Positions 1 through 8,093 of a stretch of 20,833 nucleotides of DNA are shown piece after piece; within the stretch, counting starts at the first letter, position 1; each line of letters opens with the position of its first letter. The stretch lies in contig JBBQKF010000057.1 of NCBI GenBank assembly GCA_038326615.1, positions 1 through 20,833 on the forward strand, read 5' to 3'. This stretch comes from JBBQKF01 sp038326615. GTDB taxonomy: Bacteria > Bacillota > Clostridia > Saccharofermentanales > UBA5734. Position numbers and translations under genes: made by a program. Under the pieces are notes generated by a model. The model saw only the letters and a list, made by a program, of their open reading frames with translations. It made no database searches and was not told the DNA's origin.

Positions 1-74
1 ACAACTGCGATTATAAAAAGAATAACCGCTGCCGAAACAGGATTTTCCTTAAAATCAAACTTTTTGTTTTTCAC
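1..74 (-). CDS. rnfG: Rnf complex subunit RnfG, N-terminal fragment
   Basis: Only the first 24 codons lie in the window; the gene continues beyond position 1. It reads from a GTG at 74-72 and begins MKNKKFDFKENPV, then enters a hydrophobic segment (SAAVILFIIAV), as expected for the single N-terminal membrane helix of RnfG, the subunit carrying covalent FMN in the Rnf ferredoxin:NAD+ oxidoreductase. The start is chosen because a strong GGAGGAGGT Shine-Dalgarno sits 7 nt upstream (90-82), inside the end of rnfD. The gene overlaps the rnfD stop by 20 bp in another frame, implying coupled translation. Identity rests mainly on gene order (C-D-G is usual in Clostridia) plus the hydrophobic start; the FMN site is outside the window. 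Confidence 0.8.
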   Translation of the reverse strand, partial: MKNKKFDFKENPVSAAVILFIIAV

Positions 75-1032
75 GTTTTTTACCTCCTCCAAATGGAATT
101 GGGATTGTCAGGTTATCAATATGTGGAGTAACAATATTCATCAAAAGAATAGAAAATGAAACTCCTTCAACCATTCCTCCATAAAGACGTATAAGAGCAG
201 TAATTGCACCACAGCCAATTCCAAAAATGATTTTACCAGAAGTTGTTAGAGGGGAGGTTGCATAATCTGTAGCCATAAAAAAGGCACCCAAAACAAGCCC
301 TCCAGAAAGGATGTGATAAAGCGGATCTTTACCTGCAATCCCCACAATGAGCGCTGTTGTAGCAATAAAAGAAAGTGGAATCCATATTTTGATTACAGTT
401 CGATACATGAGGTAAGCTCCGCCTAAAAGAAGTGCAAGAACGGAAACCTCACCAATACACCCACCCTTGCTTCCAATAAACAATTCAAGATAACCTGGCA
501 TGGATTGATCTTTAAGCAAAAGGGCAAGTGGGGTTGCTTGTGAAACAAGGTCAGAACCAGTTATTGAATCTCCGATATTCCCAAAAAATGATGCATTAGC
601 ACTAAGCATTGTCCATTTATACATTTGGACCGGGAAAGAAACTGAAAGAACAATTCTAGCTACAATCGCTGGATTAACAAAGTTGTTTCCTAAGCCGCCA
701 AACATTTGTTTTACAACGCCTATAGCTATGAAAGCACCAATCGCACAAACCCATAATGGAATTGTAGGTGGTAAATTATAAGCAAGAAGAATTCCTGTAA
801 CAATAGCGCTCAAATCAAATATTGTATTATCTCGCTTCATTAGTTTTCGTGCAATATATTCAAATAAAACGCAAAAACCAACAGTTATTGCAACAACAAC
901 TAAAGAACGAAATCCGAAAAAATAAATGGAGACAAGTAATGCAGGAATTAGTGCAATTATTACATCGAGCATAATTCTCTTTGTATTCGATTCATCTCTT
1001 AAATGGGGAGAAGAGGAAACATTTAAACTCAT
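55..1032 (-). CDS. rnfD: Electron transport complex subunit RnfD
   Basis: RnfD is an integral membrane subunit of the Rnf complex, which couples electron flow from reduced ferredoxin to NAD+ with Na+ or H+ export. The 325-residue protein has the usual NqrB/RnfD length and many hydrophobic helices (about 20-62, 73-108, 122-135, 190-235, 240-256, 268-285). Thr167, in the SQATPLA motif (164-170), matches the position at which FMN is covalently bound in this family. The conserved stretch MFGGLGNNFVNPA (110-122) is also present. The ATG overlaps the rnfC stop (ATGA, 1032-1029) and is preceded by GGAGGT. The start of rnfG lies within its last codons. No truncation or frameshift is seen. Confidence 0.95.
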   Translation of the reverse strand: MSLNVSSSPHLRDESNTKRIMLDVIIALIPALLVSIYFFGFRSLVVVAITVGFCVLFEYIARKLMKRDNTIFDLSAIVTGILLAYNLPPTIPLWVCAIGAFIAIGVVKQMFGGLGNNFVNPAIVARIVLSVSFPVQMYKWTMLSANASFFGNIGDSITGSDLVSQATPLALLLKDQSMPGYLELFIGSKGGCIGEVSVLALLLGGAYLMYRTVIKIWIPLSFIATTALIVGIAGKDPLYHILSGGLVLGAFFMATDYATSPLTTSGKIIFGIGCGAITALIRLYGGMVEGVSFSILLMNIVTPHIDNLTIPIPFGGGKKREKQKV

Positions 1033-2351
1033 ACTTTTACCTCCGAAGAAGATTTAGTGGCTCTTAAAAGAACTTTGCCGCTACGTATACTTTGAACAAG
1101 AAATCTTTTAGATGGGCAGACATATGAACAACAGCCACATTCAATGCAATCCATAGCATGAGTTTTATTAAGCCCCTCGATATCTCTGATCCTAGCCATA
1201 ACATCAATAGAGGTTGGCAAAAGCATCATTGGACATGCGTCTACGCATCTTGAACACCTTATGCAAGCGTGTTCAGGAGGTGTCTCCGCTTCGGTTTTGT
1301 TTAAAACAAGGATGGCATTGTTTGCTTTGATGATTCCAAAATCGAGCCTGTCCATAGCAACCCCCATCATGGGGCCACCCATAATTACTTTAAATGGTGT
1401 TTCTTTAACACCGCCAACAGCTTCGATGATATCAGAAATAATAGCACCGATAGGCACATTAACATTACATGGCTTCTTTAGCGCACCTCCGTCAAGGGTA
1501 AGGCGCTTGCGAACAAGAGGCATTCCTGTGAGAAGAAATTTTGCAATAAAGCGAACTGTACTGACATTCAATACCAATGCCTTCACATCATATGGTAAAC
1601 CACCTGTAGGCAGTATCCTTTTAGTTGTCTCATAAATTAAAGGTTTCTCAGCTCCTTGAGGATAAACAGTTTTAAGAAGCTTAATTTCTATATGATGTTT
1701 ATTTTCCTTATCAATATGACTTTGTAAAAGCTTTGCTGCCAAAATTTTATTATCTTCAATTCCGATAACGGCATTGGTGATATTGAGGCTTTTCATTACA
1801 ACACTTATGCCTTTGATGATTTCGTTAGGATGTTCCATGCATTGACGATAATCGGCTGTTATATATGGCTCGCACTCTGCGGCATTTATTATAAGGACAT
1901 CAGGTTCTTTGCCTTTTGGCGGATTAAGTTTAACATGAGTTGGAAAACTTGCACCGCCAAGTCCCACGAGTCCTGACTCGCGTATTGCAGCTAAAAAAGA
2001 AACTTTGTCAGTAACAACAGGTGGACTTACACTTTCGTGTCTGGTGTAATTGCCATCGGACTCTATTTCAACAACTTCAACACTACCACCGGTACTTGCA
2101 ACAACTTTTTTTACTGCAGTAACTTTGCCTGAAACGCTAGAGTGTATTGGCACGCTCATATATGCGGTGCTATCACCGATTTTTTGCCCGACAAGCACTT
2201 CGTCGCCTACTTTTACAAGAGAAGTACAAGGCGCTCCAATATGCATTGACATTGGAATCTGAACCTTATTGAAATAATCAAGGCGCATAGTCGGAGAGTC
2301 CTTGGTATTCTTGTTCTCGGGGGGATGAACTCTTCTACGATATAAATTCAT
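1029..2351 (-). CDS. rnfC: Electron transport complex subunit RnfC
   Basis: RnfC is the peripheral NADH-interacting iron-sulfur subunit of the Rnf complex, on the cytoplasmic face of the membrane. The 440-residue protein shows a biotin-like/SLBB N-terminal part (about 25-100), a glycine-rich nucleotide/FMN region GLVGLGGASFPT (127-138), NAAECEPY (156-163), and two ferredoxin-type CxxCxxCxxxCP motifs with cysteines 363/366/369/373 and 402/405/408/412, enough for two [4Fe-4S] clusters. The ATG follows TGGAGG with good spacing (around 2358-2364). It is the first gene of a leftward operon rnfC-rnfD-rnfG. No convincing promoter was found in the 268 bp upstream: TATTAT-like boxes exist but lack a good -35. 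Confidence 0.96.
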   Translation of the reverse strand: MNLYRRRVHPPENKNTKDSPTMRLDYFNKVQIPMSMHIGAPCTSLVKVGDEVLVGQKIGDSTAYMSVPIHSSVSGKVTAVKKVVASTGGSVEVVEIESDGNYTRHESVSPPVVTDKVSFLAAIRESGLVGLGGASFPTHVKLNPPKGKEPDVLIINAAECEPYITADYRQCMEHPNEIIKGISVVMKSLNITNAVIGIEDNKILAAKLLQSHIDKENKHHIEIKLLKTVYPQGAEKPLIYETTKRILPTGGLPYDVKALVLNVSTVRFIAKFLLTGMPLVRKRLTLDGGALKKPCNVNVPIGAIISDIIEAVGGVKETPFKVIMGGPMMGVAMDRLDFGIIKANNAILVLNKTEAETPPEHACIRCSRCVDACPMMLLPTSIDVMARIRDIEGLNKTHAMDCIECGCCSYVCPSKRFLVQSIRSGKVLLRATKSSSEVKV

Positions 2352-2534
2352 AAGTTGCCTCCATTAACCTAATATAAATAACAAGCAAAAATGCAAAGAG
2401 ATTATGATTACTTGATTCCAACTACTAAATCGATGGAAAAATCATTCTCCCTAAACTTTTACGTCTAAATATAATATCACAAAAGAAGAGCGTAAGAAAC
2501 AAAAAATTACAAATTATCACGAAATTGTTGTAAT

Positions 2535-2588
2535 AATTAGGTCTATTCTGATAAAACATCGAATTAGATTTATTCTGATAAAACACCG
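2535..2588. repeat. 27-bp tandem duplication (2 copies)
   Basis: Positions 2535-2561 and 2562-2588 are two head-to-tail copies of a 27-bp unit (starting AATTAG, ending ATAAAACAYCG) with three mismatches. A partial third copy (AAT) follows. It lies between the 3' end of the ATP-grasp gene and the rnf operon, where I see no gene. No stem-loop with a T-run is evident, so it is not called a terminator. Confidence 0.85.
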
Positions 2589-2619
2589 AATATTGAAAAT
2601 GAGAATCTAGAATCGTTAT

Positions 2620-5208
2620 TCACCACTTACAAACACATTTCTGTGAAATTATGTCCGAATATATTTCCATAGAAATAGCTCCATTAATATGATTAATTTC
2701 TATTACTTTAATAACGCTTTCAAATGCAACCTGTTCAGGGAGCCAACTTGAAAGAATATTTGGTTGACTTGATATCCAGCTCTCGTTATAGAAAGTGCCT
2801 TCCTTTTTAAGAAACAAGGCAACATAGAATATATCTGATTCAACAAGGTCCTGGAAAAAATGACTGCCGTATGATAATTCTGGCATAAGCCCTGCAGTTT
2901 CAAATTCAACTTCACAAACAACGCTCATATTGCTGATTTCAGAAAAATTAACAGGAACGCCTAAAGAAGGTGTTGTGGTTCCAAGTCTTCCAGGTGAAAG
3001 AAGCAATGCAGCCTTATTATCGCGGTTGAAATTGCGGTTTAGCATACCAATAATCCTTGCGACAGTATGTTTTTTTGATTCAGTAAGGACGCTATATTCA
3101 TGAGGATTAACGACAACAACATATTGCAGAGGGATTCTTGCATTTCCTCCCATGAAATCCCCGTTTACATAAAATAGAGTTCTATCAGGGTCTGTGGTCT
3201 CTGGGAAATTAATAGTTTTACCCAAACCCTTAGTTTGAAGAGGTCTACACTGAAGAAGATTTATATGAAAAGAATTATCTTTATTGAAATTAACTGTGTA
3301 TTCGATATCGACAGGATATCGATAGCTCTTCTGCAGACACGCAAGTATCGCTTTCATATAATTTGGGAATTGTGTTTCAGATAGCAATTTTTGAAAAGTA
3401 AGCGTAAATGAAACTGAACCAGAAATTCCTAACTCTCTCATTCGCATAGTTGCCTGCTGATCGATTTCGCCAAACAGACTGCGGTCAATTTTGGGGTTTT
3501 CGTAAAAAAGCGTGTCGGCAGGTATTGTGACAAGCGAGTTTTTAGACAAATCAAGCAAATCGACATCATGCTGTGAGTACTTGCTTCGTTTGTCAATATC
3601 CACGGGCCACAATAAAGGTTTGTCAAGGCTTACTATTCTTGGGTAATCGCCTGAAACTCTGTCCACAGCACGTGTTCCAAGCCCAAAAACAAGGCGAAGC
3701 ATACCGGCTTTTGGATCAATTTGCTTATCCCAAACATAAAGGTTTGATGAATTTCCAACACCAGCTAGTGCGGGAAAAAAGTACATCCCGTGATAATCGC
3801 CTGAAACCCTCTGAACAAGAAGGGCCATCTGTTCATCCTTGCCGGAAAGTCCCCTTTTCAGTCTGTAATTAAGCGCATTTTCATCCATTGTGCTTGCATA
3901 CACAACTCGGACTGCATTTTCGAATTCCTGATAACGTTCTTCAGGAGAGCCCTGATTGACGCAAAATACACTTTCGTATTTGCCAGCGAAAGCATTTCCA
4001 AAATTATCTTCAAGAAGACTTGATGAGCGTACAATTATAGGCGATTGTCCGAAATATTCAAGCATCTCCATGAATCTTTCGCGGATGGCTGCCGGGAAAG
4101 ATCCGGTAAGAAGTTTTTCTTTTAAAACTTTAGCCTCGGAAAAATAATGCTCGGTGGTAATCTGTTTCATTCTTAAATTCCACCAACTATTTTGAACAAG
4201 GTAGGTGTAAAATATGTCGGCACCAAGATAAAAAGAATCGTGTGCTTCAAGTATACTCGAAAAATCCAGCGAATCATCCTGTTTAAGAATATTTCTTGCA
4301 AGTAACATGCCAACAGATTTACCGCCTATGTAACCAGTACCAATCTGGCGATTTTTAATTTTAATTATTTCTTCAAGTGTAAGGTACTTATGAGCAAGTT
4401 TTGAAATTGTTTTATCTTTACCTATTAATAAATGAATTAAGCGGCTGAACATTTCTTTTCTTTTCGCATCGCCTACTTTTAGCTCGAGTAAACCTTCTGC
4501 CTCAATAAATAATTTGTCCCAAAAATCTATATGTCCACTGCTTCTTTGCTCTGCAAACTTCGGGCGGAATAGTTCAGCGGTTTCGACACTCGAAGTTATA
4601 GTTTCAAATGAGCCATTATCATATTTGTGGGGAAGAAACATAGTCGGAGAATATCTTTCCCAGACTTTAAGCGGGTGTAAGTACAATTCAGACGATATAT
4701 TCTTTAGATCCAATAAAAGCTGCGTTGTTTCACGAATTCTTGCAATCGAGTCAAATGAGTGTTTATTCCGAATTATTGCAAAATAGGCAACTGTGTCAAG
4801 AGAAAATAAATAGGGACAAGTTATTTTGAAAAAGTTACCCAGCATAAGATCACTGCACCATTGTTCCAATAGTTCAGTAAGGCAGTCAAATATGTAAAAA
4901 GCGTATTTCCCTTCTTTTGCGATTATGTGGTAAACTTGTGTAGCAAATGCTTCAAAACCATTATTGGGGATCAAGTGATATTCCTTAATATATTCAGATT
5001 TTGATACAACAGGCGGGTGATTTCCAAATCTCATATAAATGATATTTCTTCCATCTTTGACCGCTTGATTTGCAAATGGCTGCACAAATATGGCATAGTC
5101 CTCGACACTGTCAACTTGCCAGACAACATTGTCACCTAGTCGTAAGGAATCAATCATATTATCAAATTCATCTATTCCAGTATGCACACGTCTGCTTAAT
5201 ACATTCAT
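2620..5208 (-). CDS. KaiC-like / PEP-synthase ATP-grasp fusion protein
   Basis: An 862-residue protein. Residues about 9-170 resemble a KaiC/RecA-like domain (TGIDEFDNMI, then a Walker-B-like strand FYIFDCLTELLEQW), but the expected P-loop position reads GDNVVWQVDSVED with no GxxxxGK[ST], so it probably does not hydrolyse ATP in the usual way. Residues about 290-660 are a pyruvate-phosphate-dikinase/PEP-synthase N-terminal ATP-grasp domain: GGKSVGMLLARN (295-306), IIVRSSSLLEDNFGNAFAG (391-409) and the closing LLQCRPLQ (651-658). The last 200 residues contain LLLSPGRLGTTTPSLGVPV, but I see neither the GGxxSHxA phosphohistidine motif nor a PEP-binding TIM barrel, so it is unlikely to be a complete PEP synthase. 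The start at 5208 is chosen over a codon at 5271 because it has CGGAGG 9 nt upstream and the earlier codons lie inside the promoter. Function unknown. Confidence 0.85.
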   Translation of the reverse strand: MNVLSRRVHTGIDEFDNMIDSLRLGDNVVWQVDSVEDYAIFVQPFANQAVKDGRNIIYMRFGNHPPVVSKSEYIKEYHLIPNNGFEAFATQVYHIIAKEGKYAFYIFDCLTELLEQWCSDLMLGNFFKITCPYLFSLDTVAYFAIIRNKHSFDSIARIRETTQLLLDLKNISSELYLHPLKVWERYSPTMFLPHKYDNGSFETITSSVETAELFRPKFAEQRSSGHIDFWDKLFIEAEGLLELKVGDAKRKEMFSRLIHLLIGKDKTISKLAHKYLTLEEIIKIKNRQIGTGYIGGKSVGMLLARNILKQDDSLDFSSILEAHDSFYLGADIFYTYLVQNSWWNLRMKQITTEHYFSEAKVLKEKLLTGSFPAAIRERFMEMLEYFGQSPIIVRSSSLLEDNFGNAFAGKYESVFCVNQGSPEERYQEFENAVRVVYASTMDENALNYRLKRGLSGKDEQMALLVQRVSGDYHGMYFFPALAGVGNSSNLYVWDKQIDPKAGMLRLVFGLGTRAVDRVSGDYPRIVSLDKPLLWPVDIDKRSKYSQHDVDLLDLSKNSLVTIPADTLFYENPKIDRSLFGEIDQQATMRMRELGISGSVSFTLTFQKLLSETQFPNYMKAILACLQKSYRYPVDIEYTVNFNKDNSFHINLLQCRPLQTKGLGKTINFPETTDPDRTLFYVNGDFMGGNARIPLQYVVVVNPHEYSVLTESKKHTVARIIGMLNRNFNRDNKAALLLSPGRLGTTTPSLGVPVNFSEISNMSVVCEVEFETAGLMPELSYGSHFFQDLVESDIFYVALFLKKEGTFYNESWISSQPNILSSWLPEQVAFESVIKVIEINHINGAISMEIYSDIISQKCVCKW

Positions 5209-5242
5209 TGCAGGCAACCTCCGTACTATTATATGATATCTG

Positions 5243-5271
5243 ATTATAATACAAATGGGATTTAACCTCAA
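5243..5271 (-). promoter_or_regulatory. Sigma-A-type promoter for the ATP-grasp fusion gene
   Basis: Read on the minus strand: -35 TTGAGG (5271-5266), 17-bp spacer, -10 TATAAT (5248-5243). Expected transcription start is near 5236, about 28 nt before the chosen ATG at 5208. This also argues that the upstream in-frame codons are not translated. Confidence 0.7.
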
Positions 5272-5277
5272 GATTTA

Positions 5278-5306
5278 TTGAATTATCTGACCTTTTCAAG
5301 TAGAAT
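5278..5306 (+). promoter_or_regulatory. Sigma-A-type promoter for the rRNA methyltransferase gene
   Basis: -35 TTGAAT (5278-5283), 17-bp spacer, -10 TAGAAT (5301-5306), giving a start near 5313 and a leader of about 58 nt. Its -35 box lies only 6 bp from the -35 of the divergent promoter, so the two polymerases should compete for the same DNA. Confidence 0.6.
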
Positions 5307-5370
5307 GTATCCAGATAGGAAACTAAAATCAAAATTGGAATTGAATTTATATAAACGGAAGAGGCAAAAA

Positions 5371-6546
5371 ATGGCAACAGTTCATGTTATAAATGGAAGA
5401 CAAAGAAAACTTTTCGAGGGACATCCTTGGGTTTATAGAAATGAGATAGAAAAGATAGATGGAGAAGTGACAGCAGGTGGCCTTGTCGATGTTATTGACT
5501 TCAGAGGCAAATTCATTGGACGCGGATTCATTAACCCGGTTTCATTGATAACAGTTCGATTGCTTACTCATAAAAACGAGGAAATAACTGATGAACTAAT
5601 TGCGAAAAGAGTAAAGAATGCAATTGCTTATCGACGTTACTATAAACGCGAAGATACCAATTCTGGAAGAATTATATTCGGAGAAGCTGACTTGCTGCCT
5701 GGAGTAATTGCGGATATGTTCGGGGATGTTATTGTATTACAGACACTGGCTTTAGGAATGGAAAATTACGAAAAAATCATCGCCGACACCTTGATTTCAG
5801 AGTTGTTGCCTAAAACACTAATTTTACGAAACGATGAACCGATTCGTGAAAAAGAGGGAATGGAGCTATATCGCAAAGTATATTATGGCGATGAAATTCA
5901 TAAAACTATAATTAAAGAAAACGGCATTGAACTAATGGTCGATGTCTTCAGCGGTCAAAAGACAGGATATTTCCTTGACCAAAAAGCCAATCACAGGAAA
6001 CTTTTAACATATGTTAAGGGCAAAAGGGTTCTTGACTGTTTTACTTACATAGGCGCCTTTGCACTTAATGCAGCAAGGGGTGGAGCAAGTGAAGTTCTTG
6101 CAGTTGATATTTCCGAAGATGCAATTAATCTTGCCAGAGAAAATTCATCAATAAATGGATTTGAAAATATAACATTTGAAACAGCAAATGCTTTTGATAA
6201 ATTAAGAGAACTAGGCAAAGAAAAGCAAATGTTTGATGTGATTATCCTTGACCCTCCAGCTTTTACAAAAAGTAAATCTGCATTAGCTGGCGCGATAAGG
6301 GGTTATAAAGAAATCAACTTAAGTGCAATGAAATTATTGCCTCCAGGTGGAATTCTTGCGACACATTCATGCTCTTATCACATGCCTGAGGATGTTTTTG
6401 TCGAGACTGTTTTGTCGGCCGCACATGACCTGAGAAGACAAGTAAGAATTATCGACATATGCAAACAAGACCACGATCACCCAGTTCTTGCAGGTTATCC
6501 TGAGTCTCATTATTTGAAAAGTTTATGGATTGAAATGTTGGAATAA
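5371..6546 (+). CDS. rlmI: Class I SAM-dependent rRNA (cytosine-5) methyltransferase, RlmI family
   Basis: Likely methylates 23S rRNA cytosine (E. coli RlmI acts at C1962), in the cytoplasm. The 391-residue length matches RlmI. In order: an N-terminal PUA-like RNA-binding part (about 1-75, with RKLFEGHPWVYRNEI), the SGQKTGYFLDQ signature (194-204), the SAM-binding glycine motif VLDCFTYIGAFAL (220-232) with acidic DIS at 246-248, the LDPPAFTK catalytic motif (293-300), and HSCSYHM (332-338), whose Cys334 is the expected catalytic nucleophile. The ATG at 5371 is preferred over an upstream TTG because homology begins there and GGAAGAGG lies just upstream. Monocistronic between a divergent and a convergent neighbour. 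The exact target base is inferred from the family. Confidence 0.9.
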   Translation: MATVHVINGRQRKLFEGHPWVYRNEIEKIDGEVTAGGLVDVIDFRGKFIGRGFINPVSLITVRLLTHKNEEITDELIAKRVKNAIAYRRYYKREDTNSGRIIFGEADLLPGVIADMFGDVIVLQTLALGMENYEKIIADTLISELLPKTLILRNDEPIREKEGMELYRKVYYGDEIHKTIIKENGIELMVDVFSGQKTGYFLDQKANHRKLLTYVKGKRVLDCFTYIGAFALNAARGGASEVLAVDISEDAINLARENSSINGFENITFETANAFDKLRELGKEKQMFDVIILDPPAFTKSKSALAGAIRGYKEINLSAMKLLPPGGILATHSCSYHMPEDVFVETVLSAAHDLRRQVRIIDICKQDHDHPVLAGYPESHYLKSLWIEMLE

Positions 6547-6718
6547 AATAGTATTAGCTAATAAATTCGGAATTTTAAAATATAATAAAATGTTAAGCTA
6601 TTTTCTAAATACAATTTTTGTAAACAAATCAGTTATTGTAATAGGATTTATATTGCGTGAAAAATTCAAGTTGTTAATAATATTTAAATCTGATTAAGAA
6701 ATATGAAACACAAAAGTC

Positions 6719-7726
6719 CTATGAAATTTCTGCACGAACCTTTAATGGGATTGTCTTGAAATATAAAAGTTTCGTGTATGAGGCAAATTGTGAAGACATC
6801 TTGCGCATTGCAAGAGTCATTTTTGAACCTAATGTCGGTTTTGCTAAATATGGAAAATTCGATGTCATTAAATAAGCTGAAAATACAACTGCTTTTAGAG
6901 AATGGTCCAAATCGGTTTTGATAGAGATATTGTTTTCTTTATATTCTTTATGGATTTCATTAAGAAGCAACCTGAGATTTTTTATTTTTTCATTATTCTC
7001 ATAATCTGCTAATTCAGGTGAGTTTGTAAAATCATCAGAATTGATAGACTTAAGAGAATAAGTTAAATCAAAAGAATCGGCAGAACTGAAAGAATCGGCA
7101 GAACTGAAAGAATTAGGTGAATTAGGAGAATTAAGAGTTTCTATTGAATCATTATAATTAAGAGAACTATTAGAAAATGATGAAGTTGCTATTAAATTTA
7201 TCGCCTCGGGTGATTTATCTGCCAAAAATATTTCAGGTAACTTATTTAACCATAAATTTTCATAATCTTTCATACAAAATCCTAATGATTGGAATTTGAG
7301 GTTATCATAATCCAAGCGACTCCTTCCTAATTTAGCAGATTCGCGGCGGCTTGCTTTTATTTTTGAAGAAATAAGTCTGTGCAGTTTATACTCGTAGTGA
7401 AGGTGCTCTGAAATAGGTTTTGCAATATATTCTTTATCTGAATGATATATACAGAAAAAGTCACATATGAAGTGGCATGCAATCCCAAGGTTTATCATCC
7501 TTCTTGCATAAGAAAGTGTAGGATTTTGAGATCTCATAACGTGCTCTAACAAAGCTTCTGATGCTCCTTCACTTGTATGATCTATACGGGAAAGTGAGAA
7601 TATCATGTCAGGTAAAGTGTTCCCTATCCGGAATAATAGTTTATTAAATAATGAATGTGGGATATTATTTGCCAATACACTGCTGTAAACAAAGGTGCCG
7701 ATTCGATAATGCGATCCGACTAACAT
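6719..7726 (-). CDS. Zinc-dependent phospholipase C family protein
   Basis: A 335-residue protein of the zinc-dependent phospholipase C / P1-nuclease-like helical fold common in Clostridia. Visible candidate metal ligands are spaced as in the family: His6, Asp40 (GNTLPDM), His62, His85 and Asp89 (ACHFICDFFCIYH), His95, and Glu107/His108/His110 (SEHLHYEYKLH). No signal peptide is apparent, so unlike secreted toxins such as alpha-toxin it is probably cytoplasmic. Residues about 183-245 are a Ser/Asn/Asp-rich low-complexity insert containing the duplicated hexapeptide FSSADS. The start has AGGAGG about 12 nt upstream (7744-7739). It stands alone between a convergent methyltransferase gene and a divergent AraC gene; substrate unknown. 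Confidence 0.8.
   Translation of the reverse strand: MLVGSHYRIGTFVYSSVLANNIPHSLFNKLLFRIGNTLPDMIFSLSRIDHTSEGASEALLEHVMRSQNPTLSYARRMINLGIACHFICDFFCIYHSDKEYIAKPISEHLHYEYKLHRLISSKIKASRRESAKLGRSRLDYDNLKFQSLGFCMKDYENLWLNKLPEIFLADKSPEAINLIATSSFSNSSLNYNDSIETLNSPNSPNSFSSADSFSSADSFDLTYSLKSINSDDFTNSPELADYENNEKIKNLRLLLNEIHKEYKENNISIKTDLDHSLKAVVFSAYLMTSNFPYLAKPTLGSKMTLAMRKMSSQFASYTKLLYFKTIPLKVRAEIS
7071..7106. repeat. 18-bp exact tandem duplication inside the phospholipase-family gene
   Basis: Positions 7071-7088 and 7089-7106 are identical 18-mers (AAAGAATCGGCAGAACTG), followed by a partial third copy (AAAGAATT). On the coding strand each adds six residues of Ser/Asp-rich sequence (SFSSAD). The in-frame length preserves the reading frame. 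Confidence 0.9.
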
Positions 7727-7950
7727 TTTATTTTAACGCCTCCTAATAGTTATTAATAAATAAATTCTATAATAAAAGTGATTAACACTTAATTTTCTCT
7801 TTTATAGTTTTATTATAATAACTTCGTGTTATTAATTGATTAAACGACTGTTATGCTTTTGTAAAACATATTTTCATAATATACTTGTTAAACAACATAA
7901 AATTGATTAATATAAAAACAAACGGTAAACACGAACCTATAAGAGGGATT
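7727..7950. promoter_or_regulatory. Divergent intergenic region with two inverted repeats
   Basis: AT-rich DNA between the minus-strand phospholipase-family gene and the plus-strand AraC gene. Two inverted repeats stand out: AAGTG-ATTAA-CACTT (7776-7790) and TAATAAC-TTCGT-GTTATTA (7816-7834). Both sit where the phospholipase promoter should be and could be operators or hairpins. I could not fix a minus-strand promoter with confidence. No coding potential is seen. Confidence 0.5.
7885..7913 (+). promoter_or_regulatory. Candidate promoter for the AraC gene at 8094
   Basis: TTGTTA (7885-7890), 17-bp spacer, TAATAT (7908-7913). Predicted start near 7920, which places the structured element at 7951-8069 inside the transcribed leader of about 170 nt. 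Confidence 0.45.
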
Positions 7951-8069
7951 AATCTGAATAAGTTCAGATTTAAGTAAAAATGCCGCGATGGCAATACCAA
8001 GGTTATACCTACCGTCTGCGACGGTAACGAAATTTTTATGAAAGGCGGATGATTTATCCATTGTATTTT
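7951..8069 (+). promoter_or_regulatory. Structured leader element, copy A
   Basis: A 119-bp element repeated at 11120-11001 on the other strand with about 78% identity (roughly 25 differences and one gap in 120). It starts with a perfect hairpin ATCTGAA-TAAG-TTCAGAT (7952-7969). A second, TACCGTC-TGC-GACGGTA (8009-8025), is followed 5 nt later by TTTTT, as in a weak terminator or attenuator. Two ATACC pentamers lie exactly 11 bp apart upstream of it. The block GGATGATTTATCCATTG (8047-8063) near the 3' end is fully conserved. The element ends 24 nt before the AraC start. It could be a cis-acting RNA or a DNA operator. It does not match the riboswitch classes I know. Confidence 0.7.
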
Positions 8070-8093
8070 GTGATGAATAAATCGTGGATATAA

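Noticed and set aside
2352..2500. Promoter of the rnf operon
   Set aside because: Several TATTAT/TATATT boxes exist on the minus strand but none has a good -35 at the right spacing, so no site is claimed.
6552..6563. Palindrome TATTAGCTAATA as terminator of the methyltransferase gene
   Set aside because: AT-rich, no loop and no following T-run; could not be distinguished from chance in this AT-rich gap.
7951..8069. Known riboswitch (cyclic-di-GMP, cobalamin) or MITE
   Set aside because: GGTAGGTAT and GCCAC-like strings on one strand recall these classes, but the core conserved sequences are missing. The ends are not terminal inverted repeats and no target-site duplication is seen.
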